A stretch of 64,000 bases of DNA from Mycolicibacterium sp. CH28 (GCF_004745805.1 NZ_SRLQ01000001.1:248001-312000), one strand, 5' to 3'; positions 1-11,882 are shown, numbered from the stretch's first letter. Notes: a model not told the origin generated them from the sequence alone. Translations and numbers: made by a program.

Positions 1-1264
1 ACGATGCCCACTCCTCGCCCATGAAAAGCATTGCAGTGTAGGGAGACCCGAGCGCCAGAGCGGCCTTGATGGCCAGCTGCCCGTAGTCCAGGTTCTGTGA
101 CGGACGATCCCCGACGGCTCGGTTGCCGACCTGGTCGTGTGTGCAGGTGTAGGCCATCAGCCGGGTCGCGGGGATCAGGGACTTGTCCAGCGGTCGGCCA
201 TGGCGGCGATGGCGGAACGAGGAGTAGGTGCCGGCGTGGAAGTAGCCATTGCGCAGGGTGGTGGCCAGGGTGGCCAGCGAACCGAAATCGGCGTAGTAGC
301 CCTGCCGTTCGCCGGACACCGCGGTGTGGATCGCGTGGTGGATGTCATCGTCCCACTGGGCGGTCAACCCGTACCCGCCGCGATCGCGCGGGGTAATCAA
401 CCGCGGATCGTTGAGGTCGCTCTCGGCGATCAGTGACAGCGGCCGGCCCAAAACTGCCGAGAGGGCGTCGGTTTCGGCGGCCAGCTCCTCGAGGAGGTGG
501 ATCGCGGTGTTGTCGGACAGGGCGTGCACGGCGTCTAGTCGCAGACCGTCGGCGTGGAAGTCGCGCATCCAGCGCAGCGCGCACTCGATGATGTAGCGAC
601 GCACTTCATCGGCATCCGGCCCGGCCAGATTGACGCCCTGGCCCCACGGGTTGCTCACCGCGGACAGGTACGGCCCGAACTCGGGCAGGTAGTTGCCGGA
701 CGGGCCGAGATGATTGAACACCGCGTCGATCAACACACCAAGCCCGCGGTCGTGACAGGCCTGCACCAGGCGCACCAAACCGTCTGGGCCGCCATAGGGT
801 TCGTGGACCGCGTACCACAGCACGCCGTCATATCCCCAGCCGTGCGGTCCGTTGAACGCATTGACCGGCATCAGTTCCACGAAGTCGACACCGAGATCCA
901 CCAGATAGTCGAGCTTGGCAATCGCGGCGTCGAACGTGCCTTCGTCGGTGAAGGTCCCGGTGTGAAGCTCGTAGATCACCGCGCCCTGGATCGAGCGGCC
1001 GGCCCAACCTTGGTCGGTCCACCGGACCCGGGCTGAGTCCCACAGCTGGGACCGTGCGTGCACCCCGTCGGGCTGGCGGGCGGAGCGGGGATCGGGCCGG
1101 ACGCGATCAGCGTCGTCCAGCACGAAGCCGTACCTGGCGTCCGGCTCGCAATCCACCTCGGCTCGCCACCAGCCCGCGTCGTCACGGCCCATGTCGTAGC
1201 GCTGGCCCTCGACGTCGAGCCGCACGAGTTTGGGCAGCGGCGCCCATACCGCGAATTCAGGCAT
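1..1264 (-). CDS. treZ: Malto-oligosyltrehalose trehalohydrolase, 3' part missing
   Basis: Last step of the TreX-TreY-TreZ route: cleaves free trehalose from maltooligosyl-trehalose in the cytosol. The window edge cuts the gene, so only about the first 421 codons are seen. Starting at ATG 1264 the protein opens MPEFAVWAPLPKLV, an N-terminal beta-sandwich seen in GH13 branching/TreZ enzymes, followed by GH13 motifs: DAVFNHLG (region I), DGLRLDAVHAL (region II, nucleophile Asp) and LIAESDLND (region III, acid Glu). The start overlaps the treY stop by 8 nt, so it is probably translated by coupling. Identity rests on the motifs plus the treY and treX neighbours. Confidence 0.93.
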   Translation of the reverse strand, partial: MPEFAVWAPLPKLVRLDVEGQRYDMGRDDAGWWRAEVDCEPDARYGFVLDDADRVRPDPRSARQPDGVHARSQLWDSARVRWTDQGWAGRSIQGAVIYELHTGTFTDEGTFDAAIAKLDYLVDLGVDFVELMPVNAFNGPHGWGYDGVLWYAVHEPYGGPDGLVRLVQACHDRGLGVLIDAVFNHLGPSGNYLPEFGPYLSAVSNPWGQGVNLAGPDADEVRRYIIECALRWMRDFHADGLRLDAVHALSDNTAIHLLEELAAETDALSAVLGRPLSLIAESDLNDPRLITPRDRGGYGLTAQWDDDIHHAIHTAVSGERQGYYADFGSLATLATTLRNGYFHAGTYSSFRHRRHGRPLDKSLIPATRLMAYTCTHDQVGNRAVGDRPSQNLDYGQLAIKAALALGSPYTAMLFMGEEWAS

Positions 1265-3557
1265 CTGCTCTCTCCAGTAGAACGACCGGCAACTCGGCGA
1301 ACAGTTCGTCTGCCGGTGTCGGGCCGGCCCAGCGTGCGCCGGTCAGCCGGTCGATCCATATCCCCTCGGGCAGCGCCACGGTGGTATCACCCCAGCCGTC
1401 GTGGTGAAGTCGCACCGTCCACCGGGTGACCGCGACCAGCACGTCCTGACCCCGAAGGAAAGCCACGACGTGCTCGGCTCCGCTGCCGCCCGCCAGCACC
1501 GGTGTGTAGCCGCCGGACAAGAACGTCTCGGGGCGGTCCCTGCGCGCCTGCAGGGCCGCGGCTACCACGCGGATCTTGTTGTGCGACAGGCGTTCGAGCT
1601 CGGCCCCGCGCGCCGAATAATCGACCGGCCTGCGGTTGTCCGGGTCGACGAGGCTGTCCTCCCAGAGTTCGGTGCCCTGGTAGACGTCCGGGATACCGGG
1701 AACGGTCAGCGCCAGCAGTTTCTGACCGAGCGCATCGCTGTGCGCGTGCGGCTCGAGCTCTACCACCAGCCCGGTCAGCTCGGTGGCCACCGGGCCGTCG
1801 AGGACGGCGTCCAGCCACGAGTGGACGGCGTCCTCGAAACCGCCGTCCGGATCGGTCCACGAGGTACGCCGGGCGGCTTCGCGGATGGCCTTCTCGGTGT
1901 AGGCGTGCAGCCGCGCGCGCAGCTGCACGCTGACCACCCCGTCGGCAGGCCATACTCCGAAGATGTTCTGCAACAGGAACAGTGCGGTCGCAGCATCCGG
2001 TGCGGGGGCGGTCGTGGCCCAGCTGCCGACGAACTCCGCCCACAGCGACGGCACCTGGGACAGCACGCCGATGCGAGCCCGCACGTCCTCGCCGCGTTTG
2101 GTGTCGTGGGTGGACAGGGTGGTCATCGACTTCGGCCACAGCTGGGCACGGACGGCCGCACTGCGGTGGAATTCGGCGGTGCTGACGCCGAAGCGCTCCG
2201 GCTCCCCGCCGACCTCGTTGAGCGATACCAGGCGCGGGTGCCGATAGAAGTAGCAGTCCTCCACCGACTTGGCCGTCATCGCGCCGCACAGCTGCTGCAG
2301 CCGGGCCGCCGGCTCACCGCCCCGGGCCAGCGCGGCCGACACCAGTTCCAGCGGTGCGGCCAAGCCCGGCTGGTGGGCGGCGGTGTGTGCGATCGCGGTG
2401 GACAGCGCCGCCGACAGATTCAGGTAATCCGACCGGTACACGCCGACATTGGTCAGCAATGCGGCGACCGCGTCGGGCAGTCGCGGGTGCCTGGCGCCCG
2501 CGGCGGCCTCGATCGTCCGGCATACCCGGGCCAGCTCGCTGGCCAGCGTGGTCGTGGTGGTGTCGATCTTGAGTTGGCGCAACAGATCCGGCGCGCCCGC
2601 GTGGTCGAAGCCGTTGGCGTCCGCTAGGTCCGTCAGGGCCTGGGCGCCGGTCGGGTCGACGAACACCCCGCCCACTTCGCGCAGCACGTCATAGCCGGTG
2701 GTGCCGTCGATCGGCAGCGCGGGGTCAAGCGCCTCGTCGGGGGACAGGATCTTCTCGATCACGATCCAGGCCGGTGGGCCCAGCAGTTCGCGCAGCCGCA
2801 CAAGGTAGCCGGTCGGATCGGTGAGGCCGTCCGGGTGGTCGATACGCACGCCGTCGACGAGCCCTTCGGAGAACCAGCGGGCTACCTCGGCGTGGCTGAC
2901 GTCGAACACGTGCGGGTCTTCCTGGCGCAGGCCGGCCAGTGAGGTGATCGAGAAGAACCGCCGGTAGCCGCACACCCCGTTGCGCCAGCCGATCAGCTTG
3001 TAGTGCTGCCGGGCGTGCACCTCGGGTCCGCTGCCCGCACCGGTGCCGGGGGCGATCGGGAAGGCGAGGTCGCCGAGTCGCAACCTGTCGCCGCCCACCG
3101 TCAGTTGTGCGACGTCGTCGTCGGAACCCAAGACCGGCAACAGGATTCGCCCGTCGGGATCGAGCTCCCAGTCGATGTCGAAATATGACGAGAACGTCGA
3201 CTCGCGTCCGTGCTGAAGCACATCCCACCACCACGGGTTGCGCTCGGGAGCCTCGACCCCAACATGGTTGGGCACGATGTCGACGATCAGCCCGAGGCCC
3301 CGGGCCCTGGCCGCCTCGGCCAGCTGGGCCAGACCTTCGGCGCCACCGAGTTCCTGCGACACCGTGGTCGGATCGGTGACGTCGTAACCGTGCGTCGAGC
3401 CAGGCGCGGCGGTCAGGATGGGCGACAGGTAGAGGTGGCTGACCCCCAGCCTGTCGAGGTAGTCGAGCAGCTTCTCGGCGTCGGCGAAGGTGAACGCGTC
3501 GCCCGCGGAAGCGCCGCGCAGCTGAAGGCGATAGGTGGACAGCACCGGGTAGGCCAT
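1257..3557 (-). CDS. treY: Malto-oligosyltrehalose synthase
   Basis: Isomerises the reducing-end alpha-1,4 bond of glycogen-derived maltodextrins to an alpha,alpha-1,1 bond, giving maltooligosyl-trehalose for TreZ. About 766 aa, normal for the family. It opens MAYPVLSTYRLQL; GH13 features include STHGYDVTDP, IVDIVPNHVGVE followed by NPWWWDVL (TreY-typical insert), GVRIDHPDGLTDP (nucleophile Asp), WIVIEKILSPDE (acid Glu) and TLSTHDTKRGEDVRAR. The frame is open further upstream to 3755, but that part lies inside treX; ATG 3557 is chosen because it leaves a 17-nt gap after treX and matches the family N-terminus. Middle gene of the treX-treY-treZ operon. Confidence 0.95.
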   Translation of the reverse strand: MAYPVLSTYRLQLRGASAGDAFTFADAEKLLDYLDRLGVSHLYLSPILTAAPGSTHGYDVTDPTTVSQELGGAEGLAQLAEAARARGLGLIVDIVPNHVGVEAPERNPWWWDVLQHGRESTFSSYFDIDWELDPDGRILLPVLGSDDDVAQLTVGGDRLRLGDLAFPIAPGTGAGSGPEVHARQHYKLIGWRNGVCGYRRFFSITSLAGLRQEDPHVFDVSHAEVARWFSEGLVDGVRIDHPDGLTDPTGYLVRLRELLGPPAWIVIEKILSPDEALDPALPIDGTTGYDVLREVGGVFVDPTGAQALTDLADANGFDHAGAPDLLRQLKIDTTTTTLASELARVCRTIEAAAGARHPRLPDAVAALLTNVGVYRSDYLNLSAALSTAIAHTAAHQPGLAAPLELVSAALARGGEPAARLQQLCGAMTAKSVEDCYFYRHPRLVSLNEVGGEPERFGVSTAEFHRSAAVRAQLWPKSMTTLSTHDTKRGEDVRARIGVLSQVPSLWAEFVGSWATTAPAPDAATALFLLQNIFGVWPADGVVSVQLRARLHAYTEKAIREAARRTSWTDPDGGFEDAVHSWLDAVLDGPVATELTGLVVELEPHAHSDALGQKLLALTVPGIPDVYQGTELWEDSLVDPDNRRPVDYSARGAELERLSHNKIRVVAAALQARRDRPETFLSGGYTPVLAGGSGAEHVVAFLRGQDVLVAVTRWTVRLHHDGWGDTTVALPEGIWIDRLTGARWAGPTPADELFAELPVVLLERADA

Positions 3558-3574
3558 GGCTGTGCCTGTTCCCG

Positions 3575-5719
<2,145 letters not shown>

Positions 5720-5725
5720 TCCTCG

Positions 5726-5731
5726 ACCTTA
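5726..5731 (-). promoter_or_regulatory. -10 element of a leaderless treX promoter
   Basis: Minus-strand TAAGGT (TANNNT form), then 6 nt, then ATG 5719. The spacing puts the transcription start on or next to the start codon. Inference from mycobacterial promoter rules. Confidence 0.5.
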
Positions 5732-5760
5732 TCGACGTGGGGAGCAGGATGCGCGGGCTG

Positions 5761-7935
5761 TCACCACCAGCCGGTCGCGGGACCCATCTGTCGAGCAAGT
5801 TCCGGGATCAGCGTGCGCATATAGGTCGCGGACAGGTGGTGGGAGTCGTGATAGACGAGCACGTTTCCCTCCACCGCGCGGCACCAGTCGGGTCGGCACA
5901 CCGCATTGCTGAGGTCCAGCACCCTCATCAGCGGGAACTGATCGAGGAAATCCAGGGTCTGGTTGCGATCGGACAGGACCTCGGAACGCTTGATGCCGCA
6001 CGACACCGCGTCGCCGCCCTTGGCCAGGCAGTCCGTCGGGAAGAACGGGTTGCCGTTGCGCACCAGCCACGGGGTGTCCCGCATCGCCAGGATCGGAATA
6101 TTGTTGTCCGACAGGGTCTTCCAGATTCCGATGTAGGTGGCTGGCATGACGTCGCCGGGTTTGATGTTCCACGGCCGGGTTGAGGTGGTGAACACGAAAT
6201 TGGGGTGGTCGCTGATCAGCTTCGCCATCACCCGCTGATTCCAGGTGTGGCACTGGGGGTAGGGCCGGTTGTCGCCCATCACCAGTGGGGTCTCCTCGGT
6301 GGTCAGCGGGCAGCCCATCTTCAGGTAGGTGACGATCTTGAAGTGGTGGATCTTGCCCAGCACGTCCAACGCGGTGATCCAGTGTTCGGCGTGCGACCCG
6401 CCGGCCAGCGCGATGGTCCGCGTCGCGGCCAGGTCGCCGTAGGAGCAGTTGATGACGCCGACGTTGTCGAAATCACTGATGCAGCCGTCGTTGGTCGACT
6501 CGGGGAGGTCGTTCTGGGCCTCCAGCACGGTCGGCCGCATCGGCAGTTGTGGGACGCGGGCGTGCTCGGTCAGCGCCCGGGCGCCCGGATAGCCGACCGC
6601 GGAGAGGGAGGCCAGTTCTTTGCCGTTGGCCCGCTGTACGGTCACGTGCTCGCGCCAGGTGAACGAGGTCGCGGTCAATGCCACCCCGAGCAGGGCAACC
6701 GTAGTGCCCAGGGCGATCGTGGGCCGTCGCAGCCGGGTCCGCCAGGGGATGGCGAGCGGTTGCGGCGCCACCGCGATGTCCGACCGCCGATGGCGCAGCG
6801 GTTCTTCGATGAATCGCATGGTCAGGTAGGCCAGGACCCCGGAGATCGCCAGAATCACGGCCCCGTCGAGGAAACCGGCGTGGGCTTCCCCGGTGAAGGC
6901 CAGCCAGAAGATCAGCAGTGGCCAGTGCCACAGGTACAGCGAGTAGGCCATCGCCCCAAGGGTGACCAGCGGAGCGGCGGACAGCAGCCGGCTGGGCAAC
7001 GGAAGCCGGTCGGTGGTCGACGGATGCGCTTGCCGGTTGGCCGCCGCCAGGATCATCAGGACGGTGGCGCCGACCGGCACCAGCGCCCATGGGCCGGGGA
7101 ACTCGCGGACTCCGTCGATGAGCGCGCCGCAGGAGACGATGACCGCCAGTCCGGCCGCGGCCAGCGCAGTGCGCAGCCACATCGGCCACCGGACATAGGG
7201 CACCAGTACGCCGACGAGGGCGCCCGCCAGCAACTCCCAGGCACGGGCGAAGCTGTTGTAGTAGGCGCTGGTTTGGTCGGCGACGTGGGCGAAAATGGCA
7301 AACGTGAATGACGCCACGGTCAGGACGGTCAGCAACCCCGCAAATGTCGCCCGCAACCGGGTGCCCAAGCGGCGGCGAAACAGGTGGGCAAACCCGAAGA
7401 TAAGGATCAGGAACGTGATGTAGAACTGTCCCTGAACGGACATCGACCAGATGTGTTGCAGCGGGCTGACCGCTTCACCGGCGCGGAGGTAATTCGATGC
7501 CGTCGCCGACAGTTCCCAGTTCTGGTAGTAGCCGAGGCTGGCCAGGCTCTGGTCGGCAAACGTTTCCCAGCGCGTCTCCGGCTGCACCAGGATGGTAAGG
7601 ATGGCCGCGGCGGCAAGCACCACGATGAGTGCGGGCAAGAGGCGCCGGACCAGCCGAACGATTTCCGGCCAGGGCGACAGCGAGGAATCCGGCTTCAGCG
7701 CGGTGCGCAACAGCGAACCGCCGAAGAAGAACCCGGACAACACCAGGAACACATCGACGCCACCCGAGACGCGGCCGAACCAGACGTGGAACATCGCCAC
7801 GAGCGCGATCGCGACACCGCGCAGACCGTCGAGGTCGTGGCGGTAGAACCCGGACTTGCGCGACCCCAATTCGGCGCGTTGCGCAGTACCCCCGTCGGTC
7901 GGGACCGGCGGACGGGTCGGGGTGAGGGTCAACAT
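5761..7935 (-). CDS. Membrane O-acyltransferase with SGNH domain (OafA/Rv1565c type)
   Basis: A 724-aa two-domain protein. Residues about 30-400 form an acyltransferase-3 membrane domain of about ten helices, opening with DLDGLRGVAIALVAMFH (His50 in the expected catalytic place) and a GVDVFLVLSGFFFGG helix. Residues about 480-724 form an extracytoplasmic SGNH hydrolase-like domain with ALAGGSHAEHW (Ser block) and a C-terminal YHDSHHLS (Asp-x-x-His). Such fusions transfer acyl groups from inside the cell to envelope sugars; the acceptor here is unknown. It matches the Rv1565c position beside treX. Its end lies 41 nt upstream of treX, on the same strand. Confidence 0.88.
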   Translation of the reverse strand: MLTLTPTRPPVPTDGGTAQRAELGSRKSGFYRHDLDGLRGVAIALVAMFHVWFGRVSGGVDVFLVLSGFFFGGSLLRTALKPDSSLSPWPEIVRLVRRLLPALIVVLAAAAILTILVQPETRWETFADQSLASLGYYQNWELSATASNYLRAGEAVSPLQHIWSMSVQGQFYITFLILIFGFAHLFRRRLGTRLRATFAGLLTVLTVASFTFAIFAHVADQTSAYYNSFARAWELLAGALVGVLVPYVRWPMWLRTALAAAGLAVIVSCGALIDGVREFPGPWALVPVGATVLMILAAANRQAHPSTTDRLPLPSRLLSAAPLVTLGAMAYSLYLWHWPLLIFWLAFTGEAHAGFLDGAVILAISGVLAYLTMRFIEEPLRHRRSDIAVAPQPLAIPWRTRLRRPTIALGTTVALLGVALTATSFTWREHVTVQRANGKELASLSAVGYPGARALTEHARVPQLPMRPTVLEAQNDLPESTNDGCISDFDNVGVINCSYGDLAATRTIALAGGSHAEHWITALDVLGKIHHFKIVTYLKMGCPLTTEETPLVMGDNRPYPQCHTWNQRVMAKLISDHPNFVFTTSTRPWNIKPGDVMPATYIGIWKTLSDNNIPILAMRDTPWLVRNGNPFFPTDCLAKGGDAVSCGIKRSEVLSDRNQTLDFLDQFPLMRVLDLSNAVCRPDWCRAVEGNVLVYHDSHHLSATYMRTLIPELARQMGPATGWW

Positions 7936-7946
7936 GATCGAGTGAC

Positions 7947-7952
7947 AATCTA
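7947..7952 (-). promoter_or_regulatory. -10 element of the acyltransferase gene
   Basis: Minus-strand TAGATT 11 nt before ATG 7935, giving a 5' leader of only a few nucleotides. Inferred from sequence. Confidence 0.4.
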
Positions 7953-8019
7953 CCCAATCCGGCCATGCGGCTCATCTCCAGCGAACCGCCGGCGTAGAGC
8001 CGCGACCGAGGTGAGCAAA

Positions 8020-8050
8020 GCCCCGGCGGACCGGGGCGGCGGCGCCGCCG
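8020..8050. other. Two GC-rich inverted repeats upstream of bioA
   Basis: GCCCCGG-CGGA-CCGGGGC (7-bp stem, 4-nt loop, 8020-8037) is followed at once by the perfect 14-bp palindrome CGGCGGCGCCGCCG (8037-8050), nine bases before the bioA -10. There is no T tract and no gene transcribed into it, so it is not a usual terminator. Function unknown. Confidence 0.55.
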
Positions 8051-8058
8051 ACCTCGAT

Positions 8059-8064
8059 TAGGCT
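8059..8064 (+). promoter_or_regulatory. -10 element of a leaderless bioA promoter
   Basis: TAGGCT, then 8 nt, then GTG 8073; no Shine-Dalgarno in between. No BioQ-type palindrome occurs here, so bioA may escape BioQ control. Confidence 0.5.
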
Positions 8065-8072
8065 GACTCCAC

Positions 8073-9377
8073 GTGTCGGCGTTGACCCCTGAACAGATCA
8101 CTGCGATTGATGCCGCGCACATCTGGCACCCCTACAGCACGATCGGCGCCGAGGCGATGCCCCCGGTGGTCGCCGTCGCCGCGCACGGCGCCTGGCTGAC
8201 GCTGGTCCGTGACGGTGCGCAGGTCCGGGTGCTCGATGCGATGGCGTCGTGGTGGACGGCCGTGCACGGGCACGGACACCCGGTGCTCGACGCGGCGCTG
8301 ACCCGCCAGCTCTCCGAGCTCAACCACGTCATGTTCGGCGGGCTGACCCATGAGCCGGCCGCGCGGCTGGCCCAGCTGCTGGTCGACATCACCCCGCCGG
8401 GGCTGGACACGGTGTTCTTCTCCGACTCCGGCTCGGTGGCCGTCGAGGTCGCGGTGAAGATGGCGCTGCAGTACTGGCGCAGCCGGGGCCGGTTCGGCAA
8501 GAGCCGCCTGATGACCTGGCGCGGCGGCTATCACGGCGACACGTTCACCCCGATGAGCGTCTGTGACCCCGACGGCGGCATGCACGAGCTGTGGGCCTCG
8601 GGCGAAAATTCAGTGCTGGCCTCGCAGGTGTTCGCCGCGCCGGTGCCGTCCGGCTATGACCCGGCCTATGTCGCGGCGTTCGAGGCGCAGCTGGTCGAGC
8701 ATGCCGACGAACTGGCCGCTGTGATCATCGAACCGGTGGTGCAGGGTGCTGGCGGTATGCGGTTCCACGATCCGCGCTACCTGTCCGACCTGCGCGCGAT
8801 GTGCGACCGCGCCGACGTGCTGCTGATCTTCGACGAGATTGCGACCGGGTTCGGGCGTACGGGGGAGATGTTCGCCGCCGACCACGCCGGGGTCAGCCCG
8901 GACATCATGTGTGTCGGCAAGGCCTTGACCGGCGGCTACGTCACGCTCGCGGCGACGTTGTGCACGCTGGACATCGCGCGGACGATCAGCGGCAGCGACG
9001 CCGGTGCCCTCATGCACGGTCCGACGTTCATGGCCAATGCGCTGGCATGCGCGGTGTCGGTGGCTTCGGTGGAACTGCTGCTCGCCCAGGACTGGCGCGG
9101 TCGGGTCGCCGAGATCGGGGCGGGACTGACCGCGGGCCTCCAACCCGCGCGGGCCCTGCCCGGGGTGGCCGACGTCCGGGTGTGCGGCGCAATCGGGGTG
9201 ATCGAGATGCACCGGCCCGTCGACCTGACGATCGCCACCCCGACCGCCATGGACAACGGCGTCTGGCTGCGCCCGTTCCGCAACCTGATCTACGCCATGC
9301 CGCCGTTCATCTGCACTCCGGGCGAGATAGCCCAGATCACCTCGGCGATGGTCACCGTCGCCGGTGCACTAACCTGA
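8073..9377 (+). CDS. bioA: 7,8-diaminopelargonic acid synthase (KAPA-SAM aminotransferase)
   Basis: PLP enzyme of biotin synthesis converting KAPA to DAPA with S-adenosylmethionine as amino donor; cytosolic. The 434-aa length is normal. Seen: HIWHPYS near the N-terminus, DAMASWWTAVHGH, the gatekeeping FFSDSGSVAVEVA, WRGGYHGDT, LIFDEIATGFGRTG with the PLP Asp, and Lys283 in VGKALTGG as Schiff-base lysine. Starts with GTG 8073, read here as leaderless. Its TGA stop (9375-9377) forms part of the BioQ operator controlling bioF, so bioA and bioFD have separate promoters although all three point the same way. Confidence 0.97.
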   Translation: MSALTPEQITAIDAAHIWHPYSTIGAEAMPPVVAVAAHGAWLTLVRDGAQVRVLDAMASWWTAVHGHGHPVLDAALTRQLSELNHVMFGGLTHEPAARLAQLLVDITPPGLDTVFFSDSGSVAVEVAVKMALQYWRSRGRFGKSRLMTWRGGYHGDTFTPMSVCDPDGGMHELWASGENSVLASQVFAAPVPSGYDPAYVAAFEAQLVEHADELAAVIIEPVVQGAGGMRFHDPRYLSDLRAMCDRADVLLIFDEIATGFGRTGEMFAADHAGVSPDIMCVGKALTGGYVTLAATLCTLDIARTISGSDAGALMHGPTFMANALACAVSVASVELLLAQDWRGRVAEIGAGLTAGLQPARALPGVADVRVCGAIGVIEMHRPVDLTIATPTAMDNGVWLRPFRNLIYAMPPFICTPGEIAQITSAMVTVAGALT

Positions 9378-9390
9378 ACAGTGTTCAAGT
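9369..9390. promoter_or_regulatory. BioQ operator with bioF promoter -10
   Basis: Perfect palindrome TGAACA-G-TGTTCA at 9375-9387 within a 22-bp block that recurs before bioB with only the centre base changed. TAACCT at 9370-9375 fits a -10 for bioF, so bound repressor would cover the promoter. TGAACA-N-TGTTCA agrees with the published M. smegmatis BioQ site as I recall it. Confidence 0.88.
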
Positions 9391-9438
9391 CGCCGGGCGC
9401 GGAGCCCGGCGTTTGCCGTGCGCCGCAAAGGAGTGCCC

Positions 9439-10587
9439 GTGACACGCGCAGGTCTTTCACCGCTGGCCTGGCTTGACGCCGTCGAGCAGCAGCGCCGGCA
9501 GGCCGGCCTGCGTCGCTCGCTGCGGGTGCGGCCCGCGGTGGGCACCGAACTCGACCTGGCTTCCAACGACTATCTCGGTCTGTCCCAGCATCCGGCGGTC
9601 GTCGACGGCGGGGTGGCCGCGCTGCGCACTTGGGGCGCCGGCTCCACCGGCTCGCGGCTGGTCACCGGCAACACCGAACTGCACGAGGAATTCGAAACGG
9701 CCATGGCCGATTTCGTCGGTGCCGAGGCTGGCCTGGTGTTCTCCTCGGGCTACACCGCCAACATCGGCGCGGTCGTCGCGCTGTCGGGACCGGGCGCCCT
9801 GGTGGTCTCCGATGCCCTTTCGCACGCCTCCCTGGTCGACGCCTGCCGCTTGTCGCGGGCCCGGGTGGTCGTTGCGCCACACAATGACGTTGACGCCGTG
9901 GAGGCCGTGCTGGCCGCCCGCGGTGAGGAGCGTGCGCTGGTGATCACCGAGTCGGTGTTCAGCACCGACGGCGCGCTTGCCCCGCTGCGGCGCCTGCATG
10001 AAGTGTGCCGTCGGCATCGGGCTGTGCTGCTGGTGGACGAGGCCCACGGGCTCGGCGTGCGCGGCGTCGGCGGGCGGGGTCTGATCCACGAAGCGGGCTT
10101 GGCCGGGGCGCCGGACGTGGTGATGACCACGACGATGTCGAAGTCGCTGGGCAGTCAGGGCGGTCTGGTGCTTGGACCTGCCGCAGTGCGGGACCACCTG
10201 ATCGATTCCGCCCGCACGATGATCTTCGATACCGGCCTTGCCCCGGCGGCTGTCGGCGCAGCGCTGGCCGCGCTGCGGGTGCTGGCCGATGAGCCGGCTC
10301 GTGCCGCGGCCGTGATCGAGCGCGCGCGCCGGCTCGCCGAGATCTGCGACGTCCCCGAAACGCCCGAGTCGGCGGTGGTGTCGGTCATCCTCGGCGATCC
10401 CGAGGTTGCGGTGGCCACGGCGACCGCGTGCCTCGAGGCCGGGGTGCGGGTCGGCTGTTTCCGGCCGCCGACCGTGCCGGCGGGTACGTCGCGGTTGCGG
10501 CTGGCCGCGCGGGCGTCGCTCACCGAGGATGAGATGGACACCGCGCGCGAGGTTCTGACCGCGGTCCTGTCCGGGTGGTCACGATGA
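9439..10587 (+). CDS. bioF: 8-amino-7-oxononanoate (KAPA) synthase
   Basis: PLP enzyme joining pimeloyl-ACP/CoA and alanine, the first committed step of the biotin ring branch. About 382 aa. Seen: [40 protein letters not shown] and Lys235 in [13 protein letters not shown] as PLP lysine. An in-frame start exists at 9418, but GTG 9439 is preferred because AAAGGAG (9427-9433) sits 5 nt before it. Overlaps bioD by 4 nt (ATGA), so bioF-bioD are coupled. Controlled by the BioQ operator at 9369-9390. Confidence 0.96.
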   Translation: MTRAGLSPLAWLDAVEQQRRQAGLRRSLRVRPAVGTELDLASNDYLGLSQHPAVVDGGVAALRTWGAGSTGSRLVTGNTELHEEFETAMADFVGAEAGLVFSSGYTANIGAVVALSGPGALVVSDALSHASLVDACRLSRARVVVAPHNDVDAVEAVLAARGEERALVITESVFSTDGALAPLRRLHEVCRRHRAVLLVDEAHGLGVRGVGGRGLIHEAGLAGAPDVVMTTTMSKSLGSQGGLVLGPAAVRDHLIDSARTMIFDTGLAPAAVGAALAALRVLADEPARAAAVIERARRLAEICDVPETPESAVVSVILGDPEVAVATATACLEAGVRVGCFRPPTVPAGTSRLRLAARASLTEDEMDTAREVLTAVLSGWSR

Positions 10588-11261
10588 GCGTCTTGGTCAT
10601 CACCGGAACCAACACCGGTGTCGGCAAGACCGTCGCGACCGCGGTGTTGGCCTGCAACGCTCGGCTCAATGGGCACGACGTTGCGGTGTGCAAACCGGTG
10701 CAGACCGGAACTGCGGACGGCGACGATGACCTGGCCGAGGTCGGTCGGTTGTCCGGGGTGACCGAACTGCTCGGCGGGGCGCGCTACCCGCAGCCGCTGG
10801 CCCCTGCGGCTGCCGCGGAACTCGCCGGCCTGCCGCTGCCGAGCGCTGACGAGCTACTGGCTGCGATCCGCGGCGTCGACCGGCCCGACCGGCTGACGTT
10901 GGTCGAGGGCGCGGGTGGCCTCCTGGTTGAACTCGCCGCCGACGGGGTGACGCTCCGCGACCTGGCGGTGGCGCTGTCCGCGCCGGTGCTAGTCGTTACC
11001 GAGGCGGTGCTCGGCACCCTCAACCACACCGCGTTGACGCTGGAAGGGATTGCCGCCAAAGGGCTTTCGTGCGCCGGATTGGTGATCGGCAGTTGGCCGG
11101 CGGAGCCGGGCGCCGCCGAGAAGTCCAATCGTGACGCGTTGGCCACGCTGGGGGAGGTGCGCGCTGCGCTGCCGTCCGGCGTGGCCTCGGTATCGCCGCT
11201 TGATTTCGAGCTGTTCAGCGCGCGGGCGTTCGACCCGGACTGGGTCGCCGGTCTGATCTGA
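10584..11261 (+). CDS. bioD: Dethiobiotin synthetase
   Basis: ATP-dependent carboxylation and ring closure of DAPA to dethiobiotin. About 225 aa. P-loop [11 protein letters not shown] at the N-terminus, substrate loop CKPVQTG, and VEGAGGLLV of the second conserved block. ATG 10584 overlaps the bioF stop; an upstream in-frame GTG at 10575 lies within bioF and adds only three residues. It ends 18 nt before the convergent bioQ stop. Confidence 0.96.
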   Translation: MSVLVITGTNTGVGKTVATAVLACNARLNGHDVAVCKPVQTGTADGDDDLAEVGRLSGVTELLGGARYPQPLAPAAAAELAGLPLPSADELLAAIRGVDRPDRLTLVEGAGGLLVELAADGVTLRDLAVALSAPVLVVTEAVLGTLNHTALTLEGIAAKGLSCAGLVIGSWPAEPGAAEKSNRDALATLGEVRAALPSGVASVSPLDFELFSARAFDPDWVAGLI

Positions 11262-11279
11262 GCCGTGAGCGCGTGTTGA

Positions 11280-11876
11280 TCAGCTCCGTGGGTCGTCGAT
11301 CAACGCCCGCTGGGCGGCCAGCCCGTCGGTGAGCAACCGCAGGCCGAAGGCGAACCCCGCCGACGGCTGCGTGGACAGCGCCGACTGGTGCTCGGGCAGG
11401 GCGGCTCCTGCCGCGTCCCATTGCAGCCGGGATTGCTCGTCGGCGGTGGCGCCGAGCACGAAGTGCAGCACCGTGCGCGCGGCCTGCATCCGGTGCTCGG
11501 TGTCGACACCGGCTTCGCCGGCCGCCTCGGCCAGCACGACCAGGATCTGCTCAACGGCACGGGACTGTCCGGCGGCGAAGCTGGCCGAGACCAGCTCGGC
11601 TCCGTCGGTGTGCGAAAGCAGCGCGTCACGCAATGCCCGGCACACCCCTTCGATGCGCTCCCGCCATCCGGCGGCAGACAGATCTGCGCAGGCCGGCGCC
11701 AGCATCTGGTCGGTCACCGCGCCGAGCAACTCCTGTTTGTTGGCGAAGTGCCAGTACAGCGCGCCGGGGCTGACGTCGAGTTCGCGGGCCAGTCGGCGCA
11801 TGCTGAGGTCGGCAATCCCGTAGTCGTCCAGGATCGCCGCCGCCTTGGCGACCACGTCGCGTTTGTGCAGCTGCAC
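11280..11876 (-). CDS. bioQ: TetR-family biotin repressor (BioQ type)
   Basis: A 198-aa TetR regulator. HTH in the N-terminal 50 residues: GIADLSMRRLARELDVSPG then ALYWHFANKQELLGAV; C-terminal helical ligand domain of TetR_C type. It sits between bioFD and bioB, opposite strand, facing bioB across a perfect operator, the arrangement described for BioQ of M. smegmatis, which represses bioFD and bioB. The function follows from that position and the two matched operators. GTG 11876 lies 6 nt after a TAGAGT hexamer, so the mRNA is probably leaderless and the gene autoregulated. Confidence 0.88.
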   Translation of the reverse strand: MQLHKRDVVAKAAAILDDYGIADLSMRRLARELDVSPGALYWHFANKQELLGAVTDQMLAPACADLSAAGWRERIEGVCRALRDALLSHTDGAELVSASFAAGQSRAVEQILVVLAEAAGEAGVDTEHRMQAARTVLHFVLGATADEQSRLQWDAAGAALPEHQSALSTQPSAGFAFGLRLLTDGLAAQRALIDDPRS

Positions 11877-11882
11877 ACGGGT

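Noticed and set aside
8020..8050. Rho-independent terminator
   Set aside because: No T tract on either side and both neighbouring genes are transcribed away from it.
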